From: an uncultured Limnohabitans sp.
Lineage (GTDB): Bacteria > Pseudomonadota > Gammaproteobacteria > Burkholderiales > Burkholderiaceae_C
DNA length: 9,923 nucleotides
Direction of reading: 5' to 3'
NCBI GenBank assembly: GCA_937928195.1
Contig: CALEYZ010000085.1
Coordinates: 1 to 9,923, forward strand
Every line of letters starts with the position of its first letter. Position 1 is the stretch's first letter. Position numbers and translations under genes: made by a program. Shown here piece by piece: positions 1 to 6,000 of the stretch. The notes under the pieces were generated by a model. It worked only from the letters and a program-made list of their open reading frames with translations. It ran no database searches and was not told where the DNA came from.

Positions 1-95
1 TCTGTCGGCCGAACAATTCTGCGTCGCAGTATTTCCTTGAAAGATCCATCGTCAAATACGGTTTTCGCACGCTGAAGGGCTGCCTGTCTGCTCAT
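1..95 (-). CDS. N-terminal fragment of an M20-like metallopeptidase/amidohydrolase (cut by window edge)
   Basis: An ATG on the minus strand at 95 opens a frame that runs off the left edge after 31 complete codons. The visible protein starts MSRQAALQRA, continues with KTVFDDGSFKEIL and ends RRRIVRPT, and the next codon begins GA, so it encodes Glu or Asp. From memory, this resembles the start of Burkholderiales M20-family metallopeptidases, where a short helix with FDSG is followed by LRRRVAIPTES. Members of that family are zinc-dependent hydrolases of peptide or N-acyl bonds, but the metal ligands lie outside the window, so the call rests on N-terminal resemblance alone. A weak purine stretch (AGAGA) precedes the ATG. 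The gene is divergent from the cupin gene, and the two share a 181-bp intergenic region. Confidence 0.5.
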   Translation of the reverse strand, partial: MSRQAALQRAKTVFDDGSFKEILRRRIVRPT

Positions 96-276
96 GGTGT
101 TCTCTGATACGGCCAAAAGCATCAGACTAACTCAAATTGACCTATCTCTTGCCACAGGCCTGTACAAACACTCACGACTTGGCGCAAAATTACGCTCATA
201 AAGCCAAAAATCAAATGCAACAACTTGCTGGTTAACATCTAGTTAATCAACAAGTCGTTAAACAACAGGTGGTTAC
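96..276. promoter_or_regulatory. Divergent intergenic region with GTTAA direct repeats
   Basis: This stretch separates the minus-strand peptidase fragment from the plus-strand cupin gene and must hold both starts of transcription. A TTGACC (137-142) resembles a -35 element for the cupin gene, but no good -10 follows it. Three GTTAA copies at 231, 242 and 257 (spacings 11 and 15 bp) lie just before the cupin gene. A Shine-Dalgarno-like AGGTGG (267-272) precedes its ATG at 277. No small gene or RNA is evident. Confidence 0.35.
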
Positions 277-789
277 ATGAATAAGCAAGTCAACAATGAA
301 AATCACAAACATGCCGCCACTGAGCCAGGGGCGGCATGGAAACACGATGGCGTCCGTGTCGTCCCTGGTAACCAATTGGATGGCAACGTCCCTTCAACAC
401 CCGGGATGGACCGTAAAGCTGCAATCAACTTCGCCAGAGTCGGTGCTGAAAAACTGTGGGCAGGCACCGTGACCATCCATGCCAATGCCAAAACAGGTGC
501 CCACCATCATGGTCCCCTCGAAAGTGTCATTTACGTGATCAAAGGCCGAGCCCGCATGCGCTGGGGCGATAAATTGGAATTCACAGCGGAGGCTGGCCCG
601 GGCGACTTCATTTATGTCCCGCCCTTTGTGCCTCACCAAGAAATCAACGCAAGCCCAACCGAAGTACTGGAATGCGTACTTTGCAGAAGTGACGGCCAGG
701 CAGTATCTGTCAACTTGGACATAGAGCCCATCGAAAAACCTGAACAGGTTTTGTGGATTGACCCGACCCACCCACAAGGCGGTGTTTAA
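277..789 (+). CDS. Single-domain cupin protein, function unknown
   Basis: The protein has 170 residues and carries one cupin beta-barrel domain in its second half. Cupin motif 1 is seen around residues 74-96: Gly74, then His76-His77-His78, Glu82 and Gly90. Motif 2 is at 109-124, GDFIYVPPFVPHQEIN, with His120. His76, His78, Glu82 and His120 are the expected metal ligands, so a mononuclear metal site is likely. The N-terminal 45 residues are polar, with no signal peptide, which suggests a cytoplasmic protein. The start is supported by AGGTGG a few bases upstream. Single-domain cupins include dioxygenases, isomerases and small-molecule-binding regulators, and the sequence does not choose between them. 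It converges with a Bug receptor gene, with 30 bp between the stop codons, so the two are neighbours but not an operon. The cupin fold is well supported; the reaction is unknown. Confidence 0.85.
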   Translation: MNKQVNNENHKHAATEPGAAWKHDGVRVVPGNQLDGNVPSTPGMDRKAAINFARVGAEKLWAGTVTIHANAKTGAHHHGPLESVIYVIKGRARMRWGDKLEFTAEAGPGDFIYVPPFVPHQEINASPTEVLECVLCRSDGQAVSVNLDIEPIEKPEQVLWIDPTHPQGGV

Positions 790-819
790 ACCGGCCAATC
801 AGGAGGTTTATCGAACACC

Positions 820-1800
820 TTAATCAAGTTTGGCGCCAGAATCCTTGACAATTTTGGCCCAGCGAACCAGGTCATTTTTCACGATCTGAGCCAGTTGCTC
901 CCCGGTGCCTTTGAACGGCTCGCAACCCAATGTGGCCAAGCGGTCCTGAACATCTTTTGAATCCAAAGCTTTGGCCACATCGTTTTGGATTTGAAGCAGA
1001 ACATTTTTAGGTGTGCCAGCAGGCGCAAACATGCCATACCAAGGGGTGGCACCAAAACCAGCAACTGTTTCGCCAATGGTGGGCGAATCGGGCAAAGCAG
1101 CCAATCGTTTTTCATTCACAACCCCCAAGACTTTCAATTTTCCAGCTCGGATAAAGGCAATGGAGGAAGGCATGCTTTGGACCGACAAAGGCACTTGGCC
1201 ACCGACAACATCAGTCGCAGCGGCAGCGGCAGCTTTGTAAGGAATGTGTTGAAGCTGGATGTCGGTGGCCTTTTGAAGCATTTCACCAATCAAGTGGTTC
1301 AAGGTGCCGTTGCCCGCAGAGGCAATGGACAAAGCGCCAGGCTTTGACTTTGCAAGTGCAATCAATTCAGTGACATTGTTTGCAGGCAAGCCCGGATGTG
1401 CCACCAAGACGTAACCCGCTTTGGCCAATGGCGCCACAGGGTCAAAATCTTTGACAGAATCAAAACCCGTTTTGGCATACAGAAATGGATTGATCACCTG
1501 CGCGCTGTCCGCGTTCACCAGCAAGGTGTAGCCATCATTTTTGGTTTTGGCGGTATAGGCTGTGCCCACATTGCCACCCGCTCCCGGCCGATTTTCGACA
1601 ATCACCGATTGCCCCCACTGCTCTGCCAACTTTTGGGCCACCACTCGGGCAATGGCGTCATTGGCGCCTCCGGCGGACTGCGGCACCACCAAGGTCACTT
1701 GGCGCGACGGGAACTTGTCATCGGCAATACACAAGCCTGACACACACAAGGCCAGCGTGATCAAAGAGAATTTCAGCGGTGTCAGCAATTTGGTTGTCAT
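820..1800 (-). CDS. Bug-family (TctC-like) periplasmic solute-binding receptor, Sec-exported
   Basis: This 326-residue protein is a Bug receptor, the extracytoplasmic binding component of tripartite tricarboxylate transporters, typically for carboxylates. Family hallmarks are the N-terminal strand FPSRQVTLVVP (30-40), AGGANDAIAR with Asp48 (43-52), VIVENRPGAGGNVGT (66-80) and the C-terminal lobe with LPDSPTIGE. A hydrophobic stretch at 10-25 ending CIA-DD fits a Sec signal peptide cleaved near residue 26. The flanking sequences do not make a good lipobox. The ATG at 1800 is the only sensible start because an in-frame TAG lies three codons upstream, but its ribosome site is poor; the AGGAGG nearby (1811-1816) is on the other strand. 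Residues 190-195 are six alanines where relatives have a Gly/Pro-containing loop. No tctA or tctB is adjacent, so it is an orphan receptor. It is divergent from selD. The substrate is unknown. Confidence 0.93.
   Translation of the reverse strand: MTTKLLTPLKFSLITLALCVSGLCIADDKFPSRQVTLVVPQSAGGANDAIARVVAQKLAEQWGQSVIVENRPGAGGNVGTAYTAKTKNDGYTLLVNADSAQVINPFLYAKTGFDSVKDFDPVAPLAKAGYVLVAHPGLPANNVTELIALAKSKPGALSIASAGNGTLNHLIGEMLQKATDIQLQHIPYKAAAAAATDVVGGQVPLSVQSMPSSIAFIRAGKLKVLGVVNEKRLAALPDSPTIGETVAGFGATPWYGMFAPAGTPKNVLLQIQNDVAKALDSKDVQDRLATLGCEPFKGTGEQLAQIVKNDLVRWAKIVKDSGAKLD
1216..1233 (-). repeat. GCTGCC-type hexamer repeat encoding Ala6 inside the Bug receptor
   Basis: Read on the minus strand, six consecutive codons alternate GCT and GCC and end with GCG, giving Ala190-Ala195 of the receptor. 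The short hexamer periodicity looks like slippage within a coding region. The other Bug protein in this window has RGTGPAL at the same place, after the shared IPY. Confidence 0.7.
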
Positions 1801-1931
1801 GGGCGCCTAAAAGGAGGAAAAAAGTAGGAAACACGGACACAAGCATTCGATAGTGTCAGAGGTCAGGTTTCATTGTTCCGAGAAATCAGCGTCGCTCCAA
1901 GTCGGGTTTGCCATAATCAAGCTTATCGCAA

Positions 1932-1944
1932 GTGACATCGTCAC
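1932..1944. promoter_or_regulatory. Small perfect inverted repeat upstream of selD
   Basis: GTGAC and GTCAC are separated by three bases (ATC), 18 bp before the first possible selD start codon. The symmetry could be an operator half-site pair or a short 5'-leader hairpin. Arms of 5 bp can arise by chance, so this is only a candidate. The rest of the 162-bp Bug/selD divergent spacer shows a CATAAT (1912-1917) without a matching -35. Confidence 0.25.
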
Positions 1945-1962
1945 ATTTCAATTGCCTCAAAG

Positions 1963-3048
1963 ATGATGGAACGCATGACTCAAGAATTCAAATCAAGCCC
2001 GCGCCTGACCAGCCTGTCTCACGGCGGTGGTTGCGGGTGCAAAATTGCGCCCGGGGTATTGAGCGAAATTTTGCGCTCCACAACAGCCATGCCACTTCCA
2101 GCCGAATTGCTGGTGGGCATTGAAACCTCGGACGATGCCGCTGTTTACAAGCTGAACGACAGCCAAGCTTTGGTCGCCACCACTGATTTTTTCATGCCCA
2201 TTGTGGATGATCCGTTCGAGTTCGGACGGATAGCGGCCACCAACGCCATCTCGGATGTCTACGCCATGGGCGCGCAGCCCATCATGGCTTTGGCCTTGGT
2301 GGGCATGCCCGTCAATGTTTTACCCTTGAGTGTGATTGCACAAATTCTGGACGGTGGTCAAAGTGTTTGCCGAGCAGCAGGCATACCGATTGCTGGAGGC
2401 CACACCATTGATTCGGTCGAGCCCATTTATGGCCTGGTCGCCTTGGGTCTGGCCCACCCAGATCACATCAAGCGCAACGCCGATGCCAAAGTAGGCGACG
2501 TGCTGATCTTGGGCAAACCCATTGGTGTTGGCATTTTGTCGGCAGCGCTCAAAAAGGAAATGCTGCCAGATGCTGGCTACAAAGCCATGATCGAGAACAC
2601 CACCAAACTCAACACCGCAGGCCCAGATTTGGCCAAGCTTCAGGGCGTTCATGCACTGACGGACATCACTGGCTTTGGCTTGGCTGGCCATCTGCTTGAA
2701 ATGGCGCGCGGTGCAAAATGCACAGTTCAATTGGATTGGGACAAAGTTCCCTTGTTACCAGGCGTTCAAAACTTGGCGAACCAAGGCTGTATCACTGGTG
2801 CATCTGCGCGCAATTGGCAAGGCTATGGCGCAGAAGTATCCCTGCCTGCCAACTTTGCATCTGTCAATCAAAGTTTGATCACAGACCCTCAAACCAGCGG
2901 TGGCTTGTTGGTGTCCTGCGCCCCTGAGGCCGCATCCCATGTGATGGCCATTTTCAAACAGCACGGGTTTGACCATGCCGCCGTCATTGGCCAAATCTGC
3001 GCGCCTGAATCTCAAGCCTTGCGCGTCACTCAGGCAGGTGCAGCGTGA
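1963..3048 (+). CDS. selD: Selenide, water dikinase (selenophosphate synthase), Cys form
   Basis: SelD makes monoselenophosphate from selenide, ATP and water in the cytoplasm. It supplies activated selenium for tRNA selenouridine and, where present, for selenocysteine. The frame gives 361 residues, against 347 in E. coli. The catalytic glycine-rich loop GGGCGCKIAP (21-30) places Cys24 and Lys27 at the E. coli Cys17 and Lys20 positions; the codon is TGC, so this is not a selenocysteine enzyme. Metal and ATP residues are present: Asp58 in TSDDAA, Asp75 in TTDFF, Asn94/Asp98 in TNAISD, and GGHTID (145-150). Further signatures are TDITGFGLAGHL (233-244) and DPQTSGGLL (308-316). Three in-frame ATGs occur at 1963, 1966 and 1975. 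The third gives a length and N-terminus closer to known SelD and has a purine-rich GATGGA before it, so it may be the true start. Its stop overlaps the start of mnmH. Confidence 0.97.
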   Translation: MMERMTQEFKSSPRLTSLSHGGGCGCKIAPGVLSEILRSTTAMPLPAELLVGIETSDDAAVYKLNDSQALVATTDFFMPIVDDPFEFGRIAATNAISDVYAMGAQPIMALALVGMPVNVLPLSVIAQILDGGQSVCRAAGIPIAGGHTIDSVEPIYGLVALGLAHPDHIKRNADAKVGDVLILGKPIGVGILSAALKKEMLPDAGYKAMIENTTKLNTAGPDLAKLQGVHALTDITGFGLAGHLLEMARGAKCTVQLDWDKVPLLPGVQNLANQGCITGASARNWQGYGAEVSLPANFASVNQSLITDPQTSGGLLVSCAPEAASHVMAIFKQHGFDHAAVIGQICAPESQALRVTQAGAA

Positions 3049-4121
3049 GTGTGACACCCGTCAGTGCCCAAGAAGCCATGTTGCGCATGGCCACCCCCAT
3101 CGGCACGCCTGGTGGGTACAGCGCCATCATTGATGCGCGCACCGAAGACGAATTTGCCCTTGACCATTTGCCCGGCGCTGTGAACTGGCCGTCACTGAAC
3201 AACGAGCAGCGCATCACCATTGGCACTTTGTACAAACAGGTCAATCCTTTCGAAGCCAAGAAACGCGGCGCCGCACTGGTTGCAGCCAACATTGCACAGC
3301 ACATAGAACGGCACGTCATTGACCTGCCACGCGAGTGGCAGCCCCTGGTCTATTGCTGGCGAGGCGGTAAACGCAGTGGCTCTTTGGCGCTGATTTTGGG
3401 TCAAATAGGCTTCAAAGTGTCCATCATCGAAGGTGGCTACAAAGCATTTCGCAGTCAAGTCATTGAAGCCATTCCACCTTTGGCACAACGCTTGTCATGG
3501 CGTGTCATTTGCGGCCCCACCGGTGCTGGTAAAACCCGACTCTTGCATTGTTTGCGAGAACAAGGGGCACAGGTCTTGGACCTAGAAGGACTTGCCAATC
3601 ACCGCAGTTCGGTGTTGGGCATCATGCCCGGCCTTGCACAGCCCAGCCAAAAACACTTTGATACTTTGTTGTGGCATGAACTTCGTCAATTTGATCCCAG
3701 CAAACCGGTCTACATCGAATCTGAAAGTCGCAAAGTTGGTAACTTGGCAGTGCCGGAGTCTCTCATTGTGGCCATGCGAGCCAGCCCTTGTTATCAACTG
3801 AAACTGTCAGATGATGAACGTGTGTTGCTGCTGATGGAAGACTACGAATTCTTTGTGAAGGACCCCACCCTGTTCAGCAGTCGTCTGAATGCTTTGGTGG
3901 CCATCCGCGGTAAAGAAGTCGTCGAAGAGTGGCAACGACTGATTGCGCTAGGTGACATTGAAAAAGTAGTGAGAGAACTCCTGACCACACATTACGACCC
4001 GACCTACTTTGCTTCCATGAAGCGCAATTTTCACCAAATTGACCAGGCCATCGTGATGATGGCCAAAGACCGGACGCATCTAAGCATGACCGTTCTCGCC
4101 AAAGAGTTGGCACAAACCTGA
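3045..4121 (+). CDS. mnmH: tRNA 2-selenouridine synthase
   Basis: MnmH (SelU, YbbB) uses selenophosphate from SelD to convert 2-thiouridine at wobble position 34 of certain tRNAs (Lys, Glu and Gln types) to 2-selenouridine, through an S-geranyl intermediate. The 358-residue protein, close to the 364 of E. coli, has an N-terminal rhodanese domain. IIDARTEDEF (28-37) and VYCWRGGKRS (102-111) contain the active-site Cys104. A C-terminal P-loop domain follows, with Walker A GPTGAGKT (157-164), LDLEGLANHRSS (178-189) and ESESRKVG (225-232). The GTG start at 3045 overlaps the selD TGA as GTGA, which implies translational coupling; a second GTG at 3051 is an alternative. AGGTG just upstream can serve as ribosome site. 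Neighbours SelD and MnmH act in consecutive steps, so the pair is functionally coherent. Confidence 0.97.
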   Translation: MSVTPVSAQEAMLRMATPIGTPGGYSAIIDARTEDEFALDHLPGAVNWPSLNNEQRITIGTLYKQVNPFEAKKRGAALVAANIAQHIERHVIDLPREWQPLVYCWRGGKRSGSLALILGQIGFKVSIIEGGYKAFRSQVIEAIPPLAQRLSWRVICGPTGAGKTRLLHCLREQGAQVLDLEGLANHRSSVLGIMPGLAQPSQKHFDTLLWHELRQFDPSKPVYIESESRKVGNLAVPESLIVAMRASPCYQLKLSDDERVLLLMEDYEFFVKDPTLFSSRLNALVAIRGKEVVEEWQRLIALGDIEKVVRELLTTHYDPTYFASMKRNFHQIDQAIVMMAKDRTHLSMTVLAKELAQT

Positions 4122-4130
4122 GCGTTCGAC

Positions 4131-4682
4131 ATGCTTGCTGTACGTCCTCACTGCAACCATACCGTGCTTTCTGCGTTTTTAAGCGCATGCATGAACATTG
4201 CTGTGGCAAGTTGCCTTTTGTCCGTAACTTGCGCCAATGCGCAATTCGAAAAGACACCTTGGCCGGCTTCCGCCAAACCTCTTTCAGGCACCTTCAAAGA
4301 CAGCTCAGGCCAGACCTTGACCGCAGAGTCCCTGAAGGGCAAAAAACTGGTGATCAATTTTTGGGCCACATGGTGCGCACCTTGTAAAGAAGAGTTGCCA
4401 ACCTTGCAAGTCTTCTCTGACTTGCAAGATCCTCAAAAAACAGTGGTACTTACCATCAATGTGAAAGAGCCAAGCAGCAGAGCTTTGCGCTTCATGCAAA
4501 CCAACCAGATCAGCTTGCCCTTGATACCCGACCCCCAAGGCGAGTGGGCCAAACAATTTGACATCAAGGTCTTCCCGACCACGTTGCTTGTGGCGCCCTC
4601 TGGGCGCATCCAGTGGCGAATTGTGGGTGAAGTTGATTGGTCATCACAAACGCCGCAAACTTGGGTCGACAGCCTGCGATAA
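4131..4682 (+). CDS. TlpA-like periplasmic thioredoxin (thiol:disulfide oxidoreductase)
   Basis: The 183-residue protein has a thioredoxin fold of the TlpA/ResA type. The redox motif WCAPC lies at 81-85 after VINFWAT, and the cis-proline loop is VFPTT with Pro149. GTFKDSSGQTLTAESLKGK (53-71) is the usual AlkC/TSA-like lead-in of this family. A hydrophobic N-terminus ending in ANA-Q (cleavage near residue 37) fits a Sec signal peptide, so it should act in the periplasm, probably as a reductant of protein thiols. Two starts are possible: ATG at 4131, and ATG at 4191, which gives a shorter, more typical signal peptide of about 17 residues. Neither has a strong ribosome site. It starts 9 bp after mnmH and so is probably cotranscribed with selD-mnmH. 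The usual role of the family is cytochrome c maturation or repair of exported thiol proteins; no cytochrome genes are nearby. Confidence 0.9.
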   Translation: MLAVRPHCNHTVLSAFLSACMNIAVASCLLSVTCANAQFEKTPWPASAKPLSGTFKDSSGQTLTAESLKGKKLVINFWATWCAPCKEELPTLQVFSDLQDPQKTVVLTINVKEPSSRALRFMQTNQISLPLIPDPQGEWAKQFDIKVFPTTLLVAPSGRIQWRIVGEVDWSSQTPQTWVDSLR

Positions 4683-4820
4683 TGCGTGTGTTGCGCAGCG
4701 CTTTTGTTGTGCGATGACCTGCCTTCGGGGCATTGTCTGACTGCGCTCGAGCACCCCTCCTGCAAAGACTCAGCCTCTTGTGCGCCGACAGGTCTCAACC
4801 TTTATTTCGGAGATCTCTAT
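4683..4820 (+). other. Spacer between tlpA-like gene and transglutaminase gene
   Basis: This 138-bp spacer is open in the frame of the downstream gene, but its translation is Cys-rich and lacks any signal or domain character, so I read it as non-coding. A short UUCG-type hairpin, TGCC-TTCGG-GGCA (4720-4732), may form, flanked by GAC/GTC. No T-run follows, so it does not look like a terminator. No clear promoter is seen. Confidence 0.3.
4808..4813 (+). promoter_or_regulatory. Ribosome binding site deciding the transglutaminase start
   Basis: CGGAGA sits 7 bases before the ATG at 4821. It fixes the start at the twin-arginine signal peptide rather than at the upstream in-frame ATG at 4686, which would add 45 unconvincing residues. 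Confidence 0.7.
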
Positions 4821-5942
4821 ATGACCCCCGCTCGTCGCTCCCTTCTTCAGGGCGCTGTGTCCTTTGGCGCCCTTTCGTTGGCACCTTGGTCAACAGCATC
4901 CGCGCAATACACACCAGCCGCCGAACGCACCTTTGCACCCCAACCCGGTGACTGGCGAACATTTGAAGTCACTACACGTGTTGACATTGCAAAAGCCAAT
5001 GGCATCACCCGCGTGTGGCTACCTGTACCCAGCGTCAATACCGACTGGCAAAAATCAGAAGCCAGCTCTTTCAACAGCAACGGCGTGACTCGCATGCGCA
5101 GCGATGGCTTGCAAGGCGTGCAATTTTTATACGCTGAGTTTGCCGCCAATGTTGAAAAGCCTTATGTGGAAATCACCAGCCGTGTTCAAACACAAAGCCG
5201 CGCACCCATTGCAAAAGGCCAAGCGGCGGCCCCGGCAGAAGATGCCGCAACGCTGCAGTACTTCACACGCGCCACACACCTCTTGCCAACCGATGGCATT
5301 GTGAAAACCACGGCACAAAAAGCCATTCAAGGGGCAAAGACTGACCTCGAAAAAGTACGTGCAATTTATGACTGGGTGGTGGCCAATGCATGGCGCGAAC
5401 CCAAAGTTCGTGGCTGTGGTGAAGGTGATATCAAAACCATGTTAGAGACAGGCAATCTGGGCGGCAAATGCGCTGACATCAATGCCTTGTTTGTGGGTCT
5501 GTGCCGCTCTGTAGGTATTCCCGCACGCGATGTCTACGGCATTCGCTTAGCACCTTCAGCATTTGGCTACAAAGAATTGTCAGGCAACCCTGCCAGCCTG
5601 AAAGGCGCACAACACTGCCGCGCAGAAGCCTACATCAAAGGTCAAGGCTGGATGGCCATGGACCCTGCCGATGTGGCCAAGGTGATGCGCCTGGAAACTG
5701 CAGAGTGGCTGAAAAGCACCGATCACCCTGTTGTCAAGCCCGTCTACAAAACCTTGTTTGGTGGCTGGGAAGGCAATTGGATGGCGTTCAATACAGCCCA
5801 TGATTTGACTTTGCCGCAAAGCCAAGGTGGTCGCATTGGCTTTTTCATGTACCCCACTGCAGAGAACAATGAAGGTCGTTTTGATTCCTACGCACCTGAC
5901 GATTTCAAATACCAAATCACGGCAAAAGAAATCAAAGCCTGA
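4821..5942 (+). CDS. Tat-exported transglutaminase-like cysteine protease-fold protein
   Basis: The 373-residue protein begins with a twin-arginine signal, ARRSLLQG (4-11), a hydrophobic stretch and ASA-Q cleavage near residue 28, so it is probably exported folded to the periplasm. A beta-rich domain (45-125) precedes a transglutaminase-like core. The catalytic triad can be placed at Cys217 (LGGKCADINALF), His265 (GAQHCRAEAYI) and Asp281 (WMAMDPADV), and GIPARDVYGIRL (232-243) is the typical following strand. Bacterial members of this superfamily act as proteases, amidases or cross-linking enzymes; the target here is unknown. Besides Cys217 there are Cys199, Cys228 and Cys266, unusual for a periplasmic protein unless a thiol reductase keeps them in order, and a TlpA-like protein is encoded just upstream. 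The start is set by GGAGA before ATG 4821. A strong terminator follows the stop by about 25 bp, making this the last gene of the plus-strand group. Confidence 0.9.
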   Translation: MTPARRSLLQGAVSFGALSLAPWSTASAQYTPAAERTFAPQPGDWRTFEVTTRVDIAKANGITRVWLPVPSVNTDWQKSEASSFNSNGVTRMRSDGLQGVQFLYAEFAANVEKPYVEITSRVQTQSRAPIAKGQAAAPAEDAATLQYFTRATHLLPTDGIVKTTAQKAIQGAKTDLEKVRAIYDWVVANAWREPKVRGCGEGDIKTMLETGNLGGKCADINALFVGLCRSVGIPARDVYGIRLAPSAFGYKELSGNPASLKGAQHCRAEAYIKGQGWMAMDPADVAKVMRLETAEWLKSTDHPVVKPVYKTLFGGWEGNWMAFNTAHDLTLPQSQGGRIGFFMYPTAENNEGRFDSYAPDDFKYQITAKEIKA

Positions 5943-5965
5943 TCCTTGAAATCAGACTTCAACGG

Positions 5966-6000
5966 AAAGCCCGTGCTGTGAAAACAGTGCGGGCTTTTTT
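5966..6000 (+). terminator. Strong intrinsic terminator after the transglutaminase gene
   Basis: A 14-bp stem (5966-5979 with 5984-5997), including two G-U pairs, closes a GAAA tetraloop (5980-5983). The 3' arm runs into a T-tract ending at 6000. The stop codon of the convergent Bug gene (5999-6001) lies at the end of the T-tract. On the minus strand the stem is followed by only three Ts, so it should mainly end plus-strand transcription. Confidence 0.92.

Noticed and set aside
1811..1816. AGGAGG Shine-Dalgarno on the plus strand
   Set aside because: No start codon with a reasonable frame follows on the plus strand, and the neighbouring Bug gene is on the minus strand, so it cannot use this site.
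2029..2043. Possible selenocysteine in SelD
   Set aside because: The catalytic codon is TGC; no in-frame TGA is present.
4720..4737. Hairpin in the tlpA-transglutaminase spacer as a terminator
   Set aside because: The stem is short and no T-run follows, so it is noted only as a weak structure.
4686..4820. 45-codon N-terminal extension of the transglutaminase frame
   Set aside because: It would bury the twin-arginine signal inside the protein, and the GGAGA ribosome site fits ATG 4821.
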